A stretch of DNA of 64,000 nucleotides from Sciurus carolinensis (taxonomy: Eukaryota > Chordata > Mammalia > Rodentia > Sciuridae), in assembly GCF_902686445.1 (NCBI RefSeq), contig NC_062219.1, positions 40,761,056 through 40,825,055 of the forward strand, written 5' to 3'. A model generated the notes under the pieces. That model was not told where the DNA came from and did no database searches. It was given only the letters and a program-made list of their open reading frames with translations. Made by a program: the position numbers and the translations under genes. This document shows positions 11,651-23,960 of the stretch, piece after piece; the first letter of the stretch is position 1, and each line of letters begins with the position of its first letter.

Positions 11651-12399
11651 CAAAAAAGTTATGTTTGCCTTCAATCTAACATCTCTTTTGATATAACTAT
11701 GGAGTGTTTTACTTTCAATTTGGCAAGCTTAACAATACATCTATGATTGAAAGGTAAAAACCTGTGTTTCTTTTTTTTCCTACATGTTGTATAATTTTTT
11801 GGCACAAGAGATATAATTTATATGTAAATTTTCTGAATATAACTTTCAGAGTTTAAAAAGTAAATATTTTTAGATCATTATAAAATCATACACAAAGAAT
11901 ACAGTGTTTGCCTAAGTACTCTTTGTATAATACTAGTAATTAAAGACAATCAAACATATTTGGAAGTGAACATACACACAAAGCATTTGTCAATTATAAG
12001 TTCCTGCCATATTTATTGAATTGCACAGGTTATAAAGAAACTATGGAAGAAAAACTTCAAGAGGGGATTATTATTTTACCCAAATTATTGCATCAAAAAA
12101 AAAAAACCTATGCAGTTGAAAATATGGAAAAAAATGTTTCAAGCAAATTTGTTTTAAATCATATTCAGATGTAGTCAAAGTTTTTGAATAGTATGTTTTT
12201 ATTTTTAAGGGAATTATTCTGATATTTTTTGACATCTGAAGCATTTGTTTCGTTAAGTTTTCTTACATCCTTTAAGAGGCTTTGGATGTTATAAAGTGAC
12301 GTTTTGAATATATGAACATTTTCTGTCATACTCATTTCTACATTCCTTCATTAATAATCTCTCCATAAATACTTTGTGAGTCAAAAAGGAGACTGGCAC
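11651..12399. other. AT-rich sequence, nothing recognised
   Basis: No gene or nameable repeat is seen. A short A run lies near 12095-12106. Confidence 0.5.
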
Positions 12400-12512
12400 A
12401 ACCAGAAGAATGAGAAGTTATACTCCATTTATGTATGATGTGTCAAAATGCATTCTACTGTCATGTATAACTAACAAGAACAAACAAAAACTTTTTTTAA
12501 AAAAATTTAACC
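12400..12512 (+). mobile_element. Short L1 3'-end fragment
   Basis: AACCAGAAGAATGAGAAGTTATACTCC then TCAAAATGCATTCTACTGTCATGTATAACTAA, followed by an A-rich tail. This resembles an L1 3' terminus from the same rodent lineage. It is severely 5'-truncated. Confidence 0.6.
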
Positions 12513-13022
12513 ATTCAGTTACTAAAACTACAGTTACTGGCTAATAGCATGCTACAAGCAGACCAAAATTTGACTGAAGCACTAAAAATAAAGTATATGG
12601 GGGGAGGATTAGTGAACAGTGAAAGTGAAAACAAATCCTTAAAGTAAGAAAACAATTGATCTATTAAGGGAAATATAAACTAAGATTCTTTTTTAAAAAA
12701 TTAAACAAAACAAACAGGTAAATGCTTTCTTAAAAATTTTAAATTGCTATGTGTAACCCAACAGAGAACATAGGGTTGGAGTATATATTCTTACTATACA
12801 CATTTAACAATTGCCTATCATTTGCCTGCTGTCCATAAATCAATTTAAATTCAAAGGACTTTTACACATGAGGTGTGTATAAATCATTTTAAATAATACT
12901 AGAGAATTTTCTTAAATTACTGAAAAAAATCATATTAATTGAAAATTTTATGAGTTGTAAAAGTTCTTCTGAAAGGTACTCTTTGATATCTTTAATTTTT
13001 TTCATATTTTGAGTATTTAGAT
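12513..13022. other. AT-rich sequence, nothing recognised
   Basis: No gene or repeat is seen. Confidence 0.5.
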
Positions 13023-13024
13023 TT

Positions 13025-13062
13025 TGTGTGTGCGTGTGTGTGCGCGCGCGCGCATGTGTGTG
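13025..13062. repeat. (TG)n/(CG)n alternating purine-pyrimidine tract
   Basis: An almost unbroken alternating purine-pyrimidine run, with a GCGCGCGCGC core flanked by GTGTGTG on both sides. Such tracts favour left-handed Z-DNA. It adjoins the 3' side of an ID-like remnant on the minus strand. Confidence 0.9.
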
Positions 13063-13136
13063 TTACTAGTGATGGAACCCATAGCCTCAAGCATTCTAGG
13101 CAAATGTTCTGCCGCTAAAGTACAACCCCAGTCCAA
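13063..13136 (-). repeat. ID-like SINE remnant, minus strand
   Basis: ACTAGTGATGGAACCCATAGCC..GCATTCTAGGCAAATGTTCTGCCGCTAAAGTACAACCCCAG is the complement of a diverged ID unit. The dinucleotide tract stands where its A tail would be. Confidence 0.6.
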
Positions 13137-15192
13137 ATATTCAGACTGTGAAGTACCTTATGATCTCTAAGACTGTTTCTTTTGCAATATATTAGGTGGG
13201 AGCCTGTGCTCTGTACTGCCAGTGGACAGCTGAGCTGACCAAACAGGACACAGAAGCCCTAACCCACTCAGCTCCCTGGACTTTAGGAGGAGCAGGATTA
13301 GTGATGGTGCAGATGGAGCAGGAAGCCAGGGATGACTAGCAAATCTGCAGGTTAACTTGTGACAGAGAGTCTCTAGCCATATCCTGGACATTGCTAGCAA
13401 CATTGATGGAAAGGATGAAAGAACAGATTCTGGAATCTAACCTTGGAAGGTAAAGGGTTTTTTCATACACATAGGATAAAAATTACACGCTCTTTTGAAA
13501 GACACGCTTGATTTCAAATGTATATGCAGAAGGCAATTACTCCTTTAAAAATGATTCCCATATCCCTCAACCCCCTTGAGTAGAAATGCAATGAAAAAAC
13601 ACTTCTTTAACATAATGATCCCTCCATGCACTGTGTTTGCTTTCTGTGTGTCGCTTGATAGACTGTTTTGCCTGAGGCACATTTATTTTGACTCCATATG
13701 GAAAATGAAATAAATACATTAGCTATTTCTTATCAAACAGCATTTTACAGCATCATTTTTTCCAAATATAAAATCAAAAACCTTAGTAAGAGCAGACATT
13801 TGACACAACTCGAATAAAAACTACTTCACTAAAACAGCAGCACAATGAGTAAGATTATAACTTTTATATCAAAAAAGTTATATTGGTGCCTTGATAACAG
13901 CGGAAGGACAATGAAATCTCAGATTATATAAATCATCCCTCAGAATTTATGAGGTAATAAATGCAGAAAAATATAGGTCCACATGGGAGAGTTTATGAAG
14001 TAGCATCAAAACCATTTCAGATAATTTCTCATGTATTTAAGAAACAAAAAGTTTGAATTCAGGACATGGCATCTAATGCATTTATTAAAGTATTGTATTT
14101 ACCTTACTTCAGTTTTTTTTTATCTAAAAGATAAAAGCAAAAATTAAGTCACTACTACATTCATGAAACAAACTTTTGGCATCTGATTTCTAAGAAATAT
14201 TGCATTAGGCACTCTGCCATTCTCTTCTGGAAATTCAGGTGAACTTTTCCTCGCATTTGTGACACTGCTTGGAAGTCTCCTTTTCTTCTCCAGATTCTAC
14301 TGAACAAGTAAAGTTGCCCTGAGTTTCTTTCACACATTTGTCCCTCTCCTCAAAACAAAGACAAGTTCATTCTACAAAACTTCCCACAATCAGTGCCACT
14401 AATTCTGTGTACAAGGACCTCTTGGAATATGATGAAAAGCAATGTTCCTATCATTTTCCACCTTGCACAGAACGTTCCACAGTGACCCAGAAATGAAAAC
14501 TACCTCAGATTCCCTTTACCTAAGAAATAGCTCAACACTAAACTGAAGAAAAAAAACAGGGAAAATTTCAAGAAGACTGTGAGAGCATATTAAGGATTTG
14601 GTTTTGATCAGGGAAGCCAATGAAGGATTTTGAGTTAACATCTAAATCAAGATATATCTGTCTAAACCAAGAAACTAATATTGGTACAATATTGTTGTTA
14701 AGTTACTTCTCAATTCAGACTTCACCAGGCTTTCACTAATGTCCTTTTTCTGACCCAGGACTGAAGGCAGGATGCCATACTGCATCTTATCATCCTGTCT
14801 CCATCTCATTCCACATGTCGGTGGTATCCATATTACCTTATCTTTCATGACCATGGCAGTTCTGAAGACTATTGGTCAGGTATTTTGTAATCCCTCAGTT
14901 TGGTTTTGTCTGATGTTCTCTTCTTGATGAGATTGAGGTTATAGGGTTAGGGGCAGAACACCACAGACCTGCAGTGCCCTGATGGCACCACATCAGGTCA
15001 CTAGTGGCCACTGCTTAAGGTTTCTTACTGCCAGCTTTCTCTGCCATGCGTTCAATAGTTTTTACTTCCAGTACTTAATCTTTTACCATTTCCTACCTAT
15101 ACTGAAGGGTAGGGAATTAAGATTCACCTGCCAAAGCCGGTATTATCTATTATTTGACACTTTTTTTCTGTAGAATTGTGTCATCTGAACTA
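13137..15192. other. Unique-looking sequence
   Basis: No gene is recognised. The segment 13190-13440 is more GC-rich than its surroundings and has a 78-codon minus-strand frame, but I see no domain, paralogue or splice structure. Confidence 0.45.
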
Positions 15193-15632
15193 CATTAGTC
15201 AGCTTTTCATCACTGTGACCAAAAGACCTGACAAGAACAACTTAGAGGAGGAAAAGTTTAATTTTGGCTCATGGTCTCAGATGCTCAATCCATGATGAGC
15301 TAATTTGGTCAGCTGGGCCTGGGGCAATGTAGGACATCATGGCAGAAAGGCATAAGGGAGAAAAGCTGATCAGTTCACAGCTTGGAGGCAGAGAGAGTGA
15401 GGGAGGAGAGAGAGGGCAAGATTTAATACACAAGGGAAAGCTCCCAGCAATCCCCCTCCTCCAGCCACACCCAACTGCCCTTGGTTATGACCAAGCACAG
15501 TACTCCTTTCAATGTACTAATCCATCAAATAGATCAATCCACTGATTAGGATATGGTTCTCATAATCTAGTCATTTCACCTCTGCATTAACACAAGAGCT
15601 TTTAGGCAACACCTCATATCCAAACCATAACA
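15193..15632 (+). mobile_element. MaLR-like LTR, relative of the 1851 copy
   Basis: TTAGTCAGCTTTTCATCACTGTGACCAAAAGACCTGA ... CTCATATCCAAACCATAACA follows the same order of blocks as the 1851-2282 LTR, at nearly the same length. The first bases are mutated and no 5-bp duplication is evident. The 68-codon frame at 15339-15545 lies inside it and is not a gene. Confidence 0.78.
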
Positions 15633-17264
15633 ACCCCATTTATTTCCTTATTTTATCATTTATTAATATTAATATAAACTCATGGATATTTATTCTTTAT
15701 GTCATAGTGTATTTTTTGTTTTTCATTCTTTCAATAATATCACAAAGTAGGGAGGATGCATAGTTTTATCAATATGTTGCAGGTGAGTGTGTGAGTCAAC
15801 ACTTATAACTACTATAAAACTTACAACAGAGATTCAGGTGAGGAGCAACCATGGCATACCCAATTATAAACCTCAGAGGGAGCCAGAGAAAGGAAACTTA
15901 AGTTGCAAAGGGGGAAATGTAAATAATTAAAGTGAAATAACATTCCAAGAGAGATTTCTGTAGAATTCTAGAAAATAGCAGAAGGCAACCCAACCATCTA
16001 GGGAATAAGTGACTTCACTGCATTTAAGTCAAGCACGAAAAATGGCTATAGGATCTGAACCACAAAACAAAGAAAACACCACTTTATGCAGTGTGATGTA
16101 TTTCTGTGCCTCACATAGAAAACCTCTTCCAAAACTGAAGAGTAAAAACCTCATATATTTCACAATAATGTACTAGAGAAAATATATTCAAAAATGAGGG
16201 GAAAAAACCAATCACTCTTTTGCTGTGAGAGAAAAGCATATCCATGAATGAAAGTACCAACTTTTCTCAAAGGATGTATAGATCGGTAGATTGTAGATAA
16301 ATTAATCTCATTTTCTATTTATTAGTAGATAATAGCTATGAGTAGGATGCCTAAGAATCTAAACATGAACAAATTGATCTGTTTGCTTAATAAACCATTG
16401 GAAGGTGGAATTTCAAATACATTTCTATTTTTATTCTATGATTTAATAATAATAGCATCTGATTGAAATTTGATACAGGAAAGTCAGTGAAATGAGATAA
16501 TGAATTTAACCTGAATTTTTTTCATTTCTCCAGTTCAAATGAGGCCACATATAATCTATGCCTTAGATAAAGAAACAGGTTTGGTCTCAGTTTACTTTGA
16601 GTAAAGTTAGTGAGAAGGTTTCCTAGCATTACAGAGATACTAAACAACCTTAGGTCATTGAGAACGGAAAGCAACACCACTCCAGGCTCTTAGTTCAGAA
16701 CACAGAGAATCAGATGCAAAAGGAAGTACCCTGATTATATTTCCACATATCATAGAATTCCCTTTAAAGAAAGGTCTTCATATTGTGAAAACAAAGAATA
16801 CATTTGATAAGTGCTGTAGTTCATTCTGAATCCATGGCCAAATTGCTGAAAAGAAAGTTTAAAAATATTAAAAACTAAAAAGGTTATCCATGCTTTCTTG
16901 TTACAACAGTGTTTCTTGTCAGAGGCAAAAGATAAAAGCATAAAGTCAATCACTTTCCACATGACTTTTTAAAACTTTTGTGTATCAAAAGGATAACTAA
17001 TGGAAGATGCAAGAGTTATGACTAGAGAAAAACAATATATTCCGAACTTCCAATTAATTAAATGCTCTAAAAAGGGTTTTGTTTTGTTTTGTTTTTTGGG
17101 GGTCCACAGAGCAACATAGAAATGTGAGCTAAAATCCAAGATATTGGAAATGGACTTTACGAAGATCTCAGAGCCAAACATTTGAACAGGAGACTTCAGA
17201 AGAAAATTTAACAACTGTTATTACCACACTCAAAACACAGTGTAGCTATAACAGAAGAAAAATC
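15633..17264. other. AT-rich sequence, nothing recognised
   Basis: No gene or nameable repeat is seen apart from a T-rich GTTTT repeat near 17075-17097. Confidence 0.45.
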
Positions 17265-18342
17265 TAATGCCATTCACCTAAGCTTCCACCTTAGAAAACT
17301 ATAAAAAGAAGAGAAAACTGAAAAATGAAGTAAAAGAAGCAACAAGAATGAGAGCAGAAATCAATGATACTGAAAAAAATAAATGAAAACAAAAACTGGT
17401 TCCTTGGAAAGATCAATAAAAATGCTATATATAGCAAAGGTTAAGGAAAAGGATAAACACAAATTACTAATATCACAAATGAAAGAAGGGACATCACTAT
17501 AGATCCTATAGATATTAAAGAAATAATAAAAGAATACTAGGAAGAACTTTAAGCCCACAAATTTGATAACTGAGATGAAATGGACCAATTCTTCAAAAGA
17601 AAATTTACAAAACTCACACAAAAACAGACAACATGAGTAAGTGTATATATACATCTATGTATATATACATATATAGATATTACATGAAATGATATCAATA
17701 ATTAATAATCTTCCAAAGCAGAAAGAAACTGGCCCAAATTTGTTCATTGGTGAATTTTACCAAACATTAAAGAAAAATATTAAACAAATTATCTACTATC
17801 TCTTTCAGAAAATGGAAGCAGAGGGCTATTCATTTTGTGAGGCCAGCAATACCCTAATGCTGAAATTAGACAAATACATGAAAATAAAACTGAAAAACAG
17901 TATTTCTCATGAATAGAGACAAAATTTTTCAACAAAATAATAGCAAATTGAATCCAAATACATAAAAATTATACAACATGACCAAGATCATAGATATGCA
18001 AGTCCAGCTCAGCATTCAAATATAATGAATATAATCCATCACATCAACAAGCTAAAAAATAAAAATCACAAGGTCACATCAATAGTGCCAAGAAAAGTAC
18101 TTGATAAAATCCAACATCTATTGATGCTAAAAACTCAATAAACTAGGAACTGTGGGTAACTTCAACTTGATAATGAATATCTACAAAAACCTAAAGCTGT
18201 TATCATACTTAATGTTAAGGAAGTGAAAGCTTTCCTACTAAGATCAGGAAGAAGATGAAATGTCCACCCTGACTACCCTTTTTTCAACTTCATACTTGAA
18301 GTATTAGTTAATTCAATAAGTTAAGAAAATGCTATCGTCTTA

Positions 18343-18660
18343 ACACATGTTGTGCTGCTGTGACATAATGTCTGAGACTAGGTAAATTATAAAGAACAGA
18401 AAATTGTGTTCTCACAGTTCTGGAGGCTGGGGAATCCAAGATCAAGACAGTGGCATCTGGTGACTATGTTCTTGCTGTGTCATCATGTGGCTAATGACAG
18501 GGTAAAGAGGCAAAGGGACACTCAAGTGGTTTTTTATGATAATATTAAACCCACCAAGGGAATTAATCACACCACTAATTACCTCAAAATGCGCTCCTAA
18601 CACTGCCACAATGGCAACCAAATTTCTACATGAGTTTTGGAGGAAGCATTCCACCCACAG
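18343..18660 (+). mobile_element. MST/MLT-type MaLR LTR nested in old L1
   Basis: GTGCTGCTGTGACATAATGTCTGAGACTAGGTAAATTATAAAGAACAG, then CACAGTTCTGGAGGCTGGG, AAGATCAAGACAGTGGCATCTGGTGA, CTTGCTGTGTCATCATGTGG and ATGAGTTTTGGAGGAAGCATTC. These match in order the conserved blocks of MST/MLT LTRs. L1 ORF2 sequence on both sides shows that it landed in the L1. The frames at 18406-18654 lie inside it. Confidence 0.8.
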
Positions 18661-18822
18661 AAAATATAAAAGTTATACAGAATGGGAAGGAAGAAATAAA
18701 AATTTCTTTGTTTATAGATGGTTTGACAGTCTATGTAGAAAATATAAAACTATGAAAAGAATCAGGAAAAAAAACTGGACCATGAATATTGCATGTTGTA
18801 GCATGTAAGGTTAACATACAAA

Positions 18823-18957
18823 AGTCAGTGCTTTGTGGTTTAGTTCAGTGTTACAACACTTGCTTAACCTGGCTGAAACCTGGACTCAATCCCCAGCACT
18901 GCAAAATAAGGAAAAAAGAAAAGAAAAGAAAAAAAGAAAAAGAGTCAATCTCTTTGT
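18823..18957 (+). repeat. ID-like SINE nested in old L1
   Basis: Body GTGGTTTAGTTCAGTGTTACAACACTTGC..CTGGACTCAATCCCCAGCACTGCAAAA followed by an A/G-rich tail (to about 18942). Imperfect target copies (AGTCAGTGCTTTG near 18825 and AGTCAATCTCTTTG near 18944) flank it. It is more diverged than the other ID elements. Confidence 0.65.
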
Positions 18958-19640
18958 TATACACCAACAATCCAATAATGAACAAATGGAATTAGAAATT
19001 AAAAACACAATACCATTTACATAAGCACCTCAGAAATTACACACTCAGGAATTATGTGCTTTATAGTTTTCCTCATGTAGATCTTCTATGATCTTTCCAT
19101 ATGAGGAAAAACACAAACCTCTAATGAATAAAATAAAGAAAAACTACATAGACTGAGGGATATTCCAGGTTCATGGATAGTAAGATTCAATATTTTCAAG
19201 ATCTCAGTTGTTTCCAATTTGATCTAGAACTAACTGAATTTTAATAAAAATCCTAACAAGTTATTTTGAGCACATCAACAATTTATTCTAAAGGTTTTAT
19301 GAAAAGGCAAAATATTTATACTAGTCAACACAATATTGAAGGCAAAAAATAAAATTGGGGTACTAACCCTATCCAATTCAAGACTTAGTATGCAGCTACA
19401 ATAATGAAGACTGGGTAGAACTGGCAAAAGAATGTATAAATCAAAGGAATAGAATAGACAGCCCAGAAGTAGACCTACATAAATGTAGTCATTCATTGCA
19501 GGTAGGAATGCAAAAGGGTAGACACTTTGTAAGAGAGTTTTGTGGTTTCTTATCAAACTAAACATACTCTTAACATACAAGTCAGTAATCATGCTCACTT
19601 CTCAGTATTTACCTGAAGAAGGAGAAAACATCCACACAAC
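18958..19640 (+). mobile_element. Old L1 ORF2 3' region, continued
   Basis: ACACCAACAATCCAATAATGAACAAATGGAATTAGAAATTAAAAACACAATACCATTTAC is typical L1 ORF2 text, followed by a diverged C-terminal region. All frames here, including the 107-codon minus-strand one (19275-19598), are complement or remnant. Confidence 0.75.
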
Positions 19641-20238
19641 AAACTGCTTGCAGATGTTTAAGCAGTTTAATTTTAATTACCAAAATGAGAGGGAATCCAA
19701 GATGTCGTTCAGCAGGTGAATGGATAAATAAACTGTGGTAGTCAGACAATGTCCTCTGTTCCTAAAAATGTATTCAGTACTAAAAATAAATAAACTATTA
19801 AACTATGAAAAGACATGGAGAAACCTTAAATGCATATTACCAATTGAAAAAAATCAATTCATAAGGACCACATACTGTATGATCACAACTGTATGACATT
19901 CTGAAAATAAGTATAATCATAGAAAGAGTAGATAGTTGCAGGGATTGGGCAAAGGAGACAGAGAAACAGAGTTCAGAGGATTTTTAGGGCATTGAGAAAT
20001 TGTATATTTCATTACACATTTTTCCAAATCCCTAGAGGGTACATCAAGAGTGAACTCTAATATAAACTCAGGACTTCTAATAAATATGATGTGTCAATGT
20101 AGATTCATGGGTGGTAACAAATGTACCACTCTGACAAGGAACAATAGTAATGGAGGAGGCTATGTATTTGCAGGGGTGAAGGAATGTGGAAAATTCTCTA
20201 CCTTCCTCTTAGTTTCACTGTAACCTAAAACTGCTCTG

Positions 20239-20362
20239 AAAAGTAAAGTTTTTTTTTTTTTTTTTTTTTTTTGCAGTACTGGGGATTGAACTCAGGGCCT
20301 TGTGCTTGCGAGGCGAGCACTCTACCAGCTGAGCTGTCTCCCCAGCCCAAAAGTAAAGTTTT
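20239..20362 (-). repeat. ID SINE, minus strand, with target duplication
   Basis: A T run (about 20249-20272) is followed by the complement of an ID body (ACTGGGGATTGAACTCAGGGCC .. GCACTCTACCAGCTGAGCTGTCTCCCCAGCCC), ending at 20348. The target duplication AAAAGTAAAGTTTT occurs at about 20239-20252 and 20349-20362, at the end of the old L1. The intact body and clean duplication suggest a fairly young copy. Confidence 0.92.
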
Positions 20363-20989
20363 CAAATTTAGAAAAATCAAATTGCCAGAGGATGGCAACC
20401 TTACTGAAAAAAAAAAGCAAAACTAAGTGTTCAGACACTTGGAAAACTTTTACCAGAAATTAAAAATAAATTAAATGCTATTACCAAGAAAAGTTTTATC
20501 TATAAAATACTTCAATATTACACAGTAGACATATATAAACTATTTTAGCAAAATATATTTTGCTAAATATATTTGCTAAATATATATGTAACTACAGATT
20601 TAGGTAATATCATTGCCAGTATATTATTTCAGAATAAATGCAATACTCTAGAAAGACACTATCTATATAATACCCTGTGATAATAGCAACACATGCTGCT
20701 AAGAAACCCAGTAAGAAGAAAAAACAAAAGAGTTTCAACCGTGTAAAGACCTGATATAAAATCTCTTAAGTAGAACAAAGTCGGTTTCTGGTCTTCATGC
20801 CTTGACCTTTGCAAGACTTAAACTGCTCCATATAATAACCTTAAATATGTATACTGAAACAAGCAGCTACAAATACATCAGGATGGTCCAATTTTTTTAA
20901 AACTACTATCTCTAAATGCCTACAGAAATATTGGGTATTTCTTCCCTAGTTGCTGACACCACATGGTATACAAAATAGTTTATTCATTT
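20363..20989. other. AT-rich sequence with a 24-bp perfect palindrome
   Basis: No gene is recognised. 20544-20567 is a perfect palindrome (TTTAGCAAAATATATTTTGCTAAA), followed by further TTGCTAAATATAT repeats to about 20586. Confidence 0.6.
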
Positions 20990-21640
20990 GTCATTCACTG
21001 ATTCATTCATTCAACAATTCAACAAAGAATTGTTAACACTGGTCATTTGTCAACCACTGTGATACAGACATTTAAGAGACAAAATTGAACAAAAAGACAG
21101 TGTGCAAACATTTATCCAATACACACACAAAATGCAGAAATCTGATTATCATAAATGTTTTAAGAGAAATACTGGTTGCTTTAAGATTTTTAAATGGGTT
21201 AAGTGGACCTGATTAAGGAGGTCAAGTAAAACTTTCCTGAGGAAGTGACACACAGTGTACATTGATGGTAAAGGTGTGTGAGTGTAAACCAGGTGAGAAC
21301 AGGAAAAAAGAACTTTGTAGTGGGTATAGCATGGAGAACACCCAAGGCAGGTTGGAAACAGGTGGAAAAGGTACAAAGGAGTGAGAAAAGGTAGGGGCCA
21401 GCTATGTCTGTCCTTGTAAATTTGGTGGTTTTGCCTTTATGCCAAAAGCAACAGGATGGCTTTGAAGTGTTAACAGCAGGGGAATAATGCTATTTGATCT
21501 GCCTTTTAAACATTCACCTTGGCTGCTGTGTAAGACAAGAGGGGAACTAGAGGTCATGGGGAAGAGAAGTTAGGCTATTAACTGGTCCAGGGGAGGAGTG
21601 TGGCGGTGTTAAGTAAGACAGGAGAGAGATGAGCCTGAGT
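20990..21640 (-). repeat. L2-like ancient LINE, antisense
   Basis: ATTCATTCATTCAACAATTCAAC, then a block like that following TTTATTGAGCACC elements, CTTTCCTGAGGAAGTGACA, GGGGCCAGCTATGTCTGTCCTTGTAAATTTGG, and AACATTCACCTTGGCTGCTGTGTAAG. The order matches an old mammalian LINE that I take to be L2 in antisense. A further block of the same type lies at 22620-22770. The family name is my best recollection, and the element is heavily decayed. Confidence 0.5.
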
Positions 21641-22619
21641 CAAACTGTTTAGGAGGCATTAAAATCTGGTCATTAAAGTCACAGATCACAGATTTCTCTG
21701 ATCACAGATCTAACAGGAAGAAGATGTCAATAACGATCCTTCTGTCCCAGTTTATGCAGAAACATGGCGCTATCTGAAATAAGGAACAAGTGAAAGAGGG
21801 CCAAGGTTTGACTATGTTTGATTTTTTAATTGGTGAGTAACATTGGTCACTTTGAAAACTTAACTGAATTTTGGTCATATTGAATGTGTCAGAGATGAAT
21901 GTCAGACAAGATCGTGTGCAGGACCTTCCACAGTGGCCAGTTATGTGGGAATCAGCAGCACTATTGGGACTGCACAGACCAGTGGACCAACTTAAACTGG
22001 CTCTACTGATGCTTTCTCAACTTCACCCCAATGTGAGAATGACACACATTTAGTGGAAAAGCTACTTTTAATTTTGAATTTTGATCTTCTCTTGGGCTAG
22101 CAATAAGCAGTATGATACTCTTCTGACACTGGCAGTGGTGGTGAGCTGATGTTCCCAGGCAGCCATGCCATCAATAAGGTAAACAACTGCCACTCTACAG
22201 CACCCAGTGTTGCTAAGCTATGGTGTCCAGCGAACATCTGTATATGCCAACCCTCCCCACCTTTCTGCATTTAATGAGGGCCATGTGGTTGTTTCTCACT
22301 ACTGGATTATGGACAAGAGTACCCTGTGTTGTATCTGAGCCATGAAGATGAAAAAGCAGTGTGTTTTCCTACCCTCTCATCTCCCACCCTCTGGTCTCAT
22401 GCAGCATTCTATAAACCTTAAAAGAGAGTTAACCAATCAGACAGAGGGATCAGCTTCCCTATATCACCATGTAAAAGGCTACTTGCTGACATGAAACCCT
22501 GAATTGGACTGTTACGGTATGCCAATGGAATTCGGGGCAGAGTCTGTTACCATTGCTAGCAGTGTCCTGACTAACACAATGGAGTTGGATGTGCCTTTGA
22601 GACACCCATGGGAATGTGT
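21641..22619. other. Unassigned sequence between L2-like blocks
   Basis: No gene is recognised. Frames at 21871-22053 and 22504-22740 have no domain signal, and the latter runs into an L2-like block. The part at 22250-22600 has an LTR-like texture, but I cannot name a family. Confidence 0.4.
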
Positions 22620-23300
22620 TAGGTATACAATTAGACAAATGGATCTAGAGTTCATGGGAGAATTTTGTACTAAATATATCAATCTGAAAGTCTTCTGGGT
22701 AATGGCGATTTTAAAAGTTGGTATGGATGAGATTGCTTAAGGAGGAAACAGAAGGGAGAGAACCTTAGCTCAATGTCAGTAACATTTCACTTATGCAGGG
22801 ACAGAAATAGAAAGTTATTGTGTTCTTACAGATGTAAAGCATAACAGATACACGAGTATCCCAAGTTTAATCTATTCAGTAATATCAAGCAGACCCTATA
22901 CATTTCTGGTTTTACTACTTGAATATTTATTGAGCACCTGCTTAATACCAGGCACACACTGGAACACATGGATGGAATCCATGTTTATCAAGTTCTAAGA
23001 AAGATTGTTATAGTAGCTTATAATGGAATGTCAGCTGGTCTGAAGGTCAGGGAGAGCTTATGAGAGGTTGAATGAGGCTGGGGTAAGAGTAGGTGGGTAG
23101 TTCATCCCTGGGTGGCATTGTTTCACGAAGCTCTTAAGATAGAGCAGCTTGAGACCCTTGAGGAAGTGAAAGATGACAGTGTGGTAAAGGGGAGAGGAGG
23201 TCCAAAATGATGTAGGAATGAGGTCATATGTGCTCTGTATTAAGGACTGTGGACTTTATCCTAAGCAATAAGAAACAGCTTGATGGTTTTATGCTGGGGA
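22620..23300 (-). repeat. L2-like ancient LINE blocks, antisense
   Basis: 22630-22770 has the block GGATCTAGAGTTCATGGGAG, ATATCAATCTGAAAGTC and GGTATGGATGAGATTGCTTAAGGAGG. At 22918-23300 TGAATATTTATTGAGCACCTGCTTAATACCAGGCAC begins a second block, with GGACTGTGGACTTTATCCTAAG and a later GGGGAATGACTCAGAATGGCAGC. All are in the order expected for the same old LINE in antisense. Confidence 0.5.
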
Positions 23301-23674
23301 ATGACTCAGAATGGCAGCATCATATCTAGAGTTCACATCTGTGATATTAAGTAGGATTTAAGGAGTTGCTTAACAGTCTAGCAACCATTTATGACATTAT
23401 CTCAAAGGAAAAACTACCAAAGTCTTTCTCTCTTATGGATAGGAAACACCGTCTTATGAGCTATGGTTAACTCAGTTTCTTTGTTATCTGAGCATTATCC
23501 TACAGATAAGTTATTAATACAAGTACCTCTTATTCAGAAACAGCATCACTATAAGTCTACAGAACTTCACCAACACAATTTTGGAGTCCTCTTTACACTC
23601 CTTCATTAAATTTAACCAGCAATTCAAATATCGTGAATTATCAACTCACATCTACTATTAATTACTAATCCATT

Positions 23675-23960
23675 TAACAAACATTAACTGGTACCTGGTA
23701 ATACAGAGGCAAACAAGACCTGGTGTTGGCCCTTAAGAACTTCACTGTCAAGAGGTAAGAAGAGAAAAATCATAACAAGCCAGTTTAAGAAACTCTCAAG
23801 TACAATGTGAGAGCAAAGGAAGACTGGAAGACCTGGGAAAGTCTCCACAGCAGAGCTGATGTGTGGTCAGCCCCACAATGATAAAAAAAATGTGTGACAG
23901 ACGGTGAAGCAGAGGGTGACCTTCCAAAGAAAAGGAAAAGCAGAGGTAAGTAAGAAATCA
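23675..23960 (-). repeat. L2-like ancient LINE fragment, antisense
   Basis: AACAAACATTAACTGGTACCTGGTAATACAGAGGCAAACAAGACCTGG then CTTAAGAACTTCACTGTCAAGAGG and a CAAGTACAATGTGAGAGCAAAGG block. This is diverged text of the type seen after the TTTATTGAGCACC motif. Confidence 0.4.

Larger units (their letters stand above)
17265..20252 (+). mobile_element. Old L1 (L1M-like) with nested insertions
   Basis: Plus-orientation old L1. At 17689-17916 a frame resembling ORF2 includes IINNLPKQKETGPN and GEFYQTLKKNIKQII. Further ORF2-like text follows to about 18335. The element resumes at about 18661 (TATAGATGGTTTGACAGTCTATGTAGAAAAT) and continues to a 3' end at about 20060-20252 with the blocks TGTCAATGTAGATTCATG, ACAAATGTACCACTCTG and CTAAAACTGCTCTGAAAAGTAAAG. 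Those blocks are typical of old mammalian L1M 3' ends. It is interrupted by an LTR (18343-18660) and an ID-like SINE (18839-18940), and capped by another ID at 20253. Confidence 0.85.

Noticed and set aside
13167..13403. Possible processed pseudogene in a locally GC-richer patch
   Set aside because: I could not match either strand to a known protein, and there is no A tail or target duplication.
21000..21120. CRISPR-like spaced repeats (ATTCATTC)
   Set aside because: It is a short simple repeat at the edge of an ancient LINE in a mammalian genome. There are no regular spacers.
22504..22740. 78-codon plus-strand frame
   Set aside because: Its 3' half overlaps an L2-like block, and no domain is seen.
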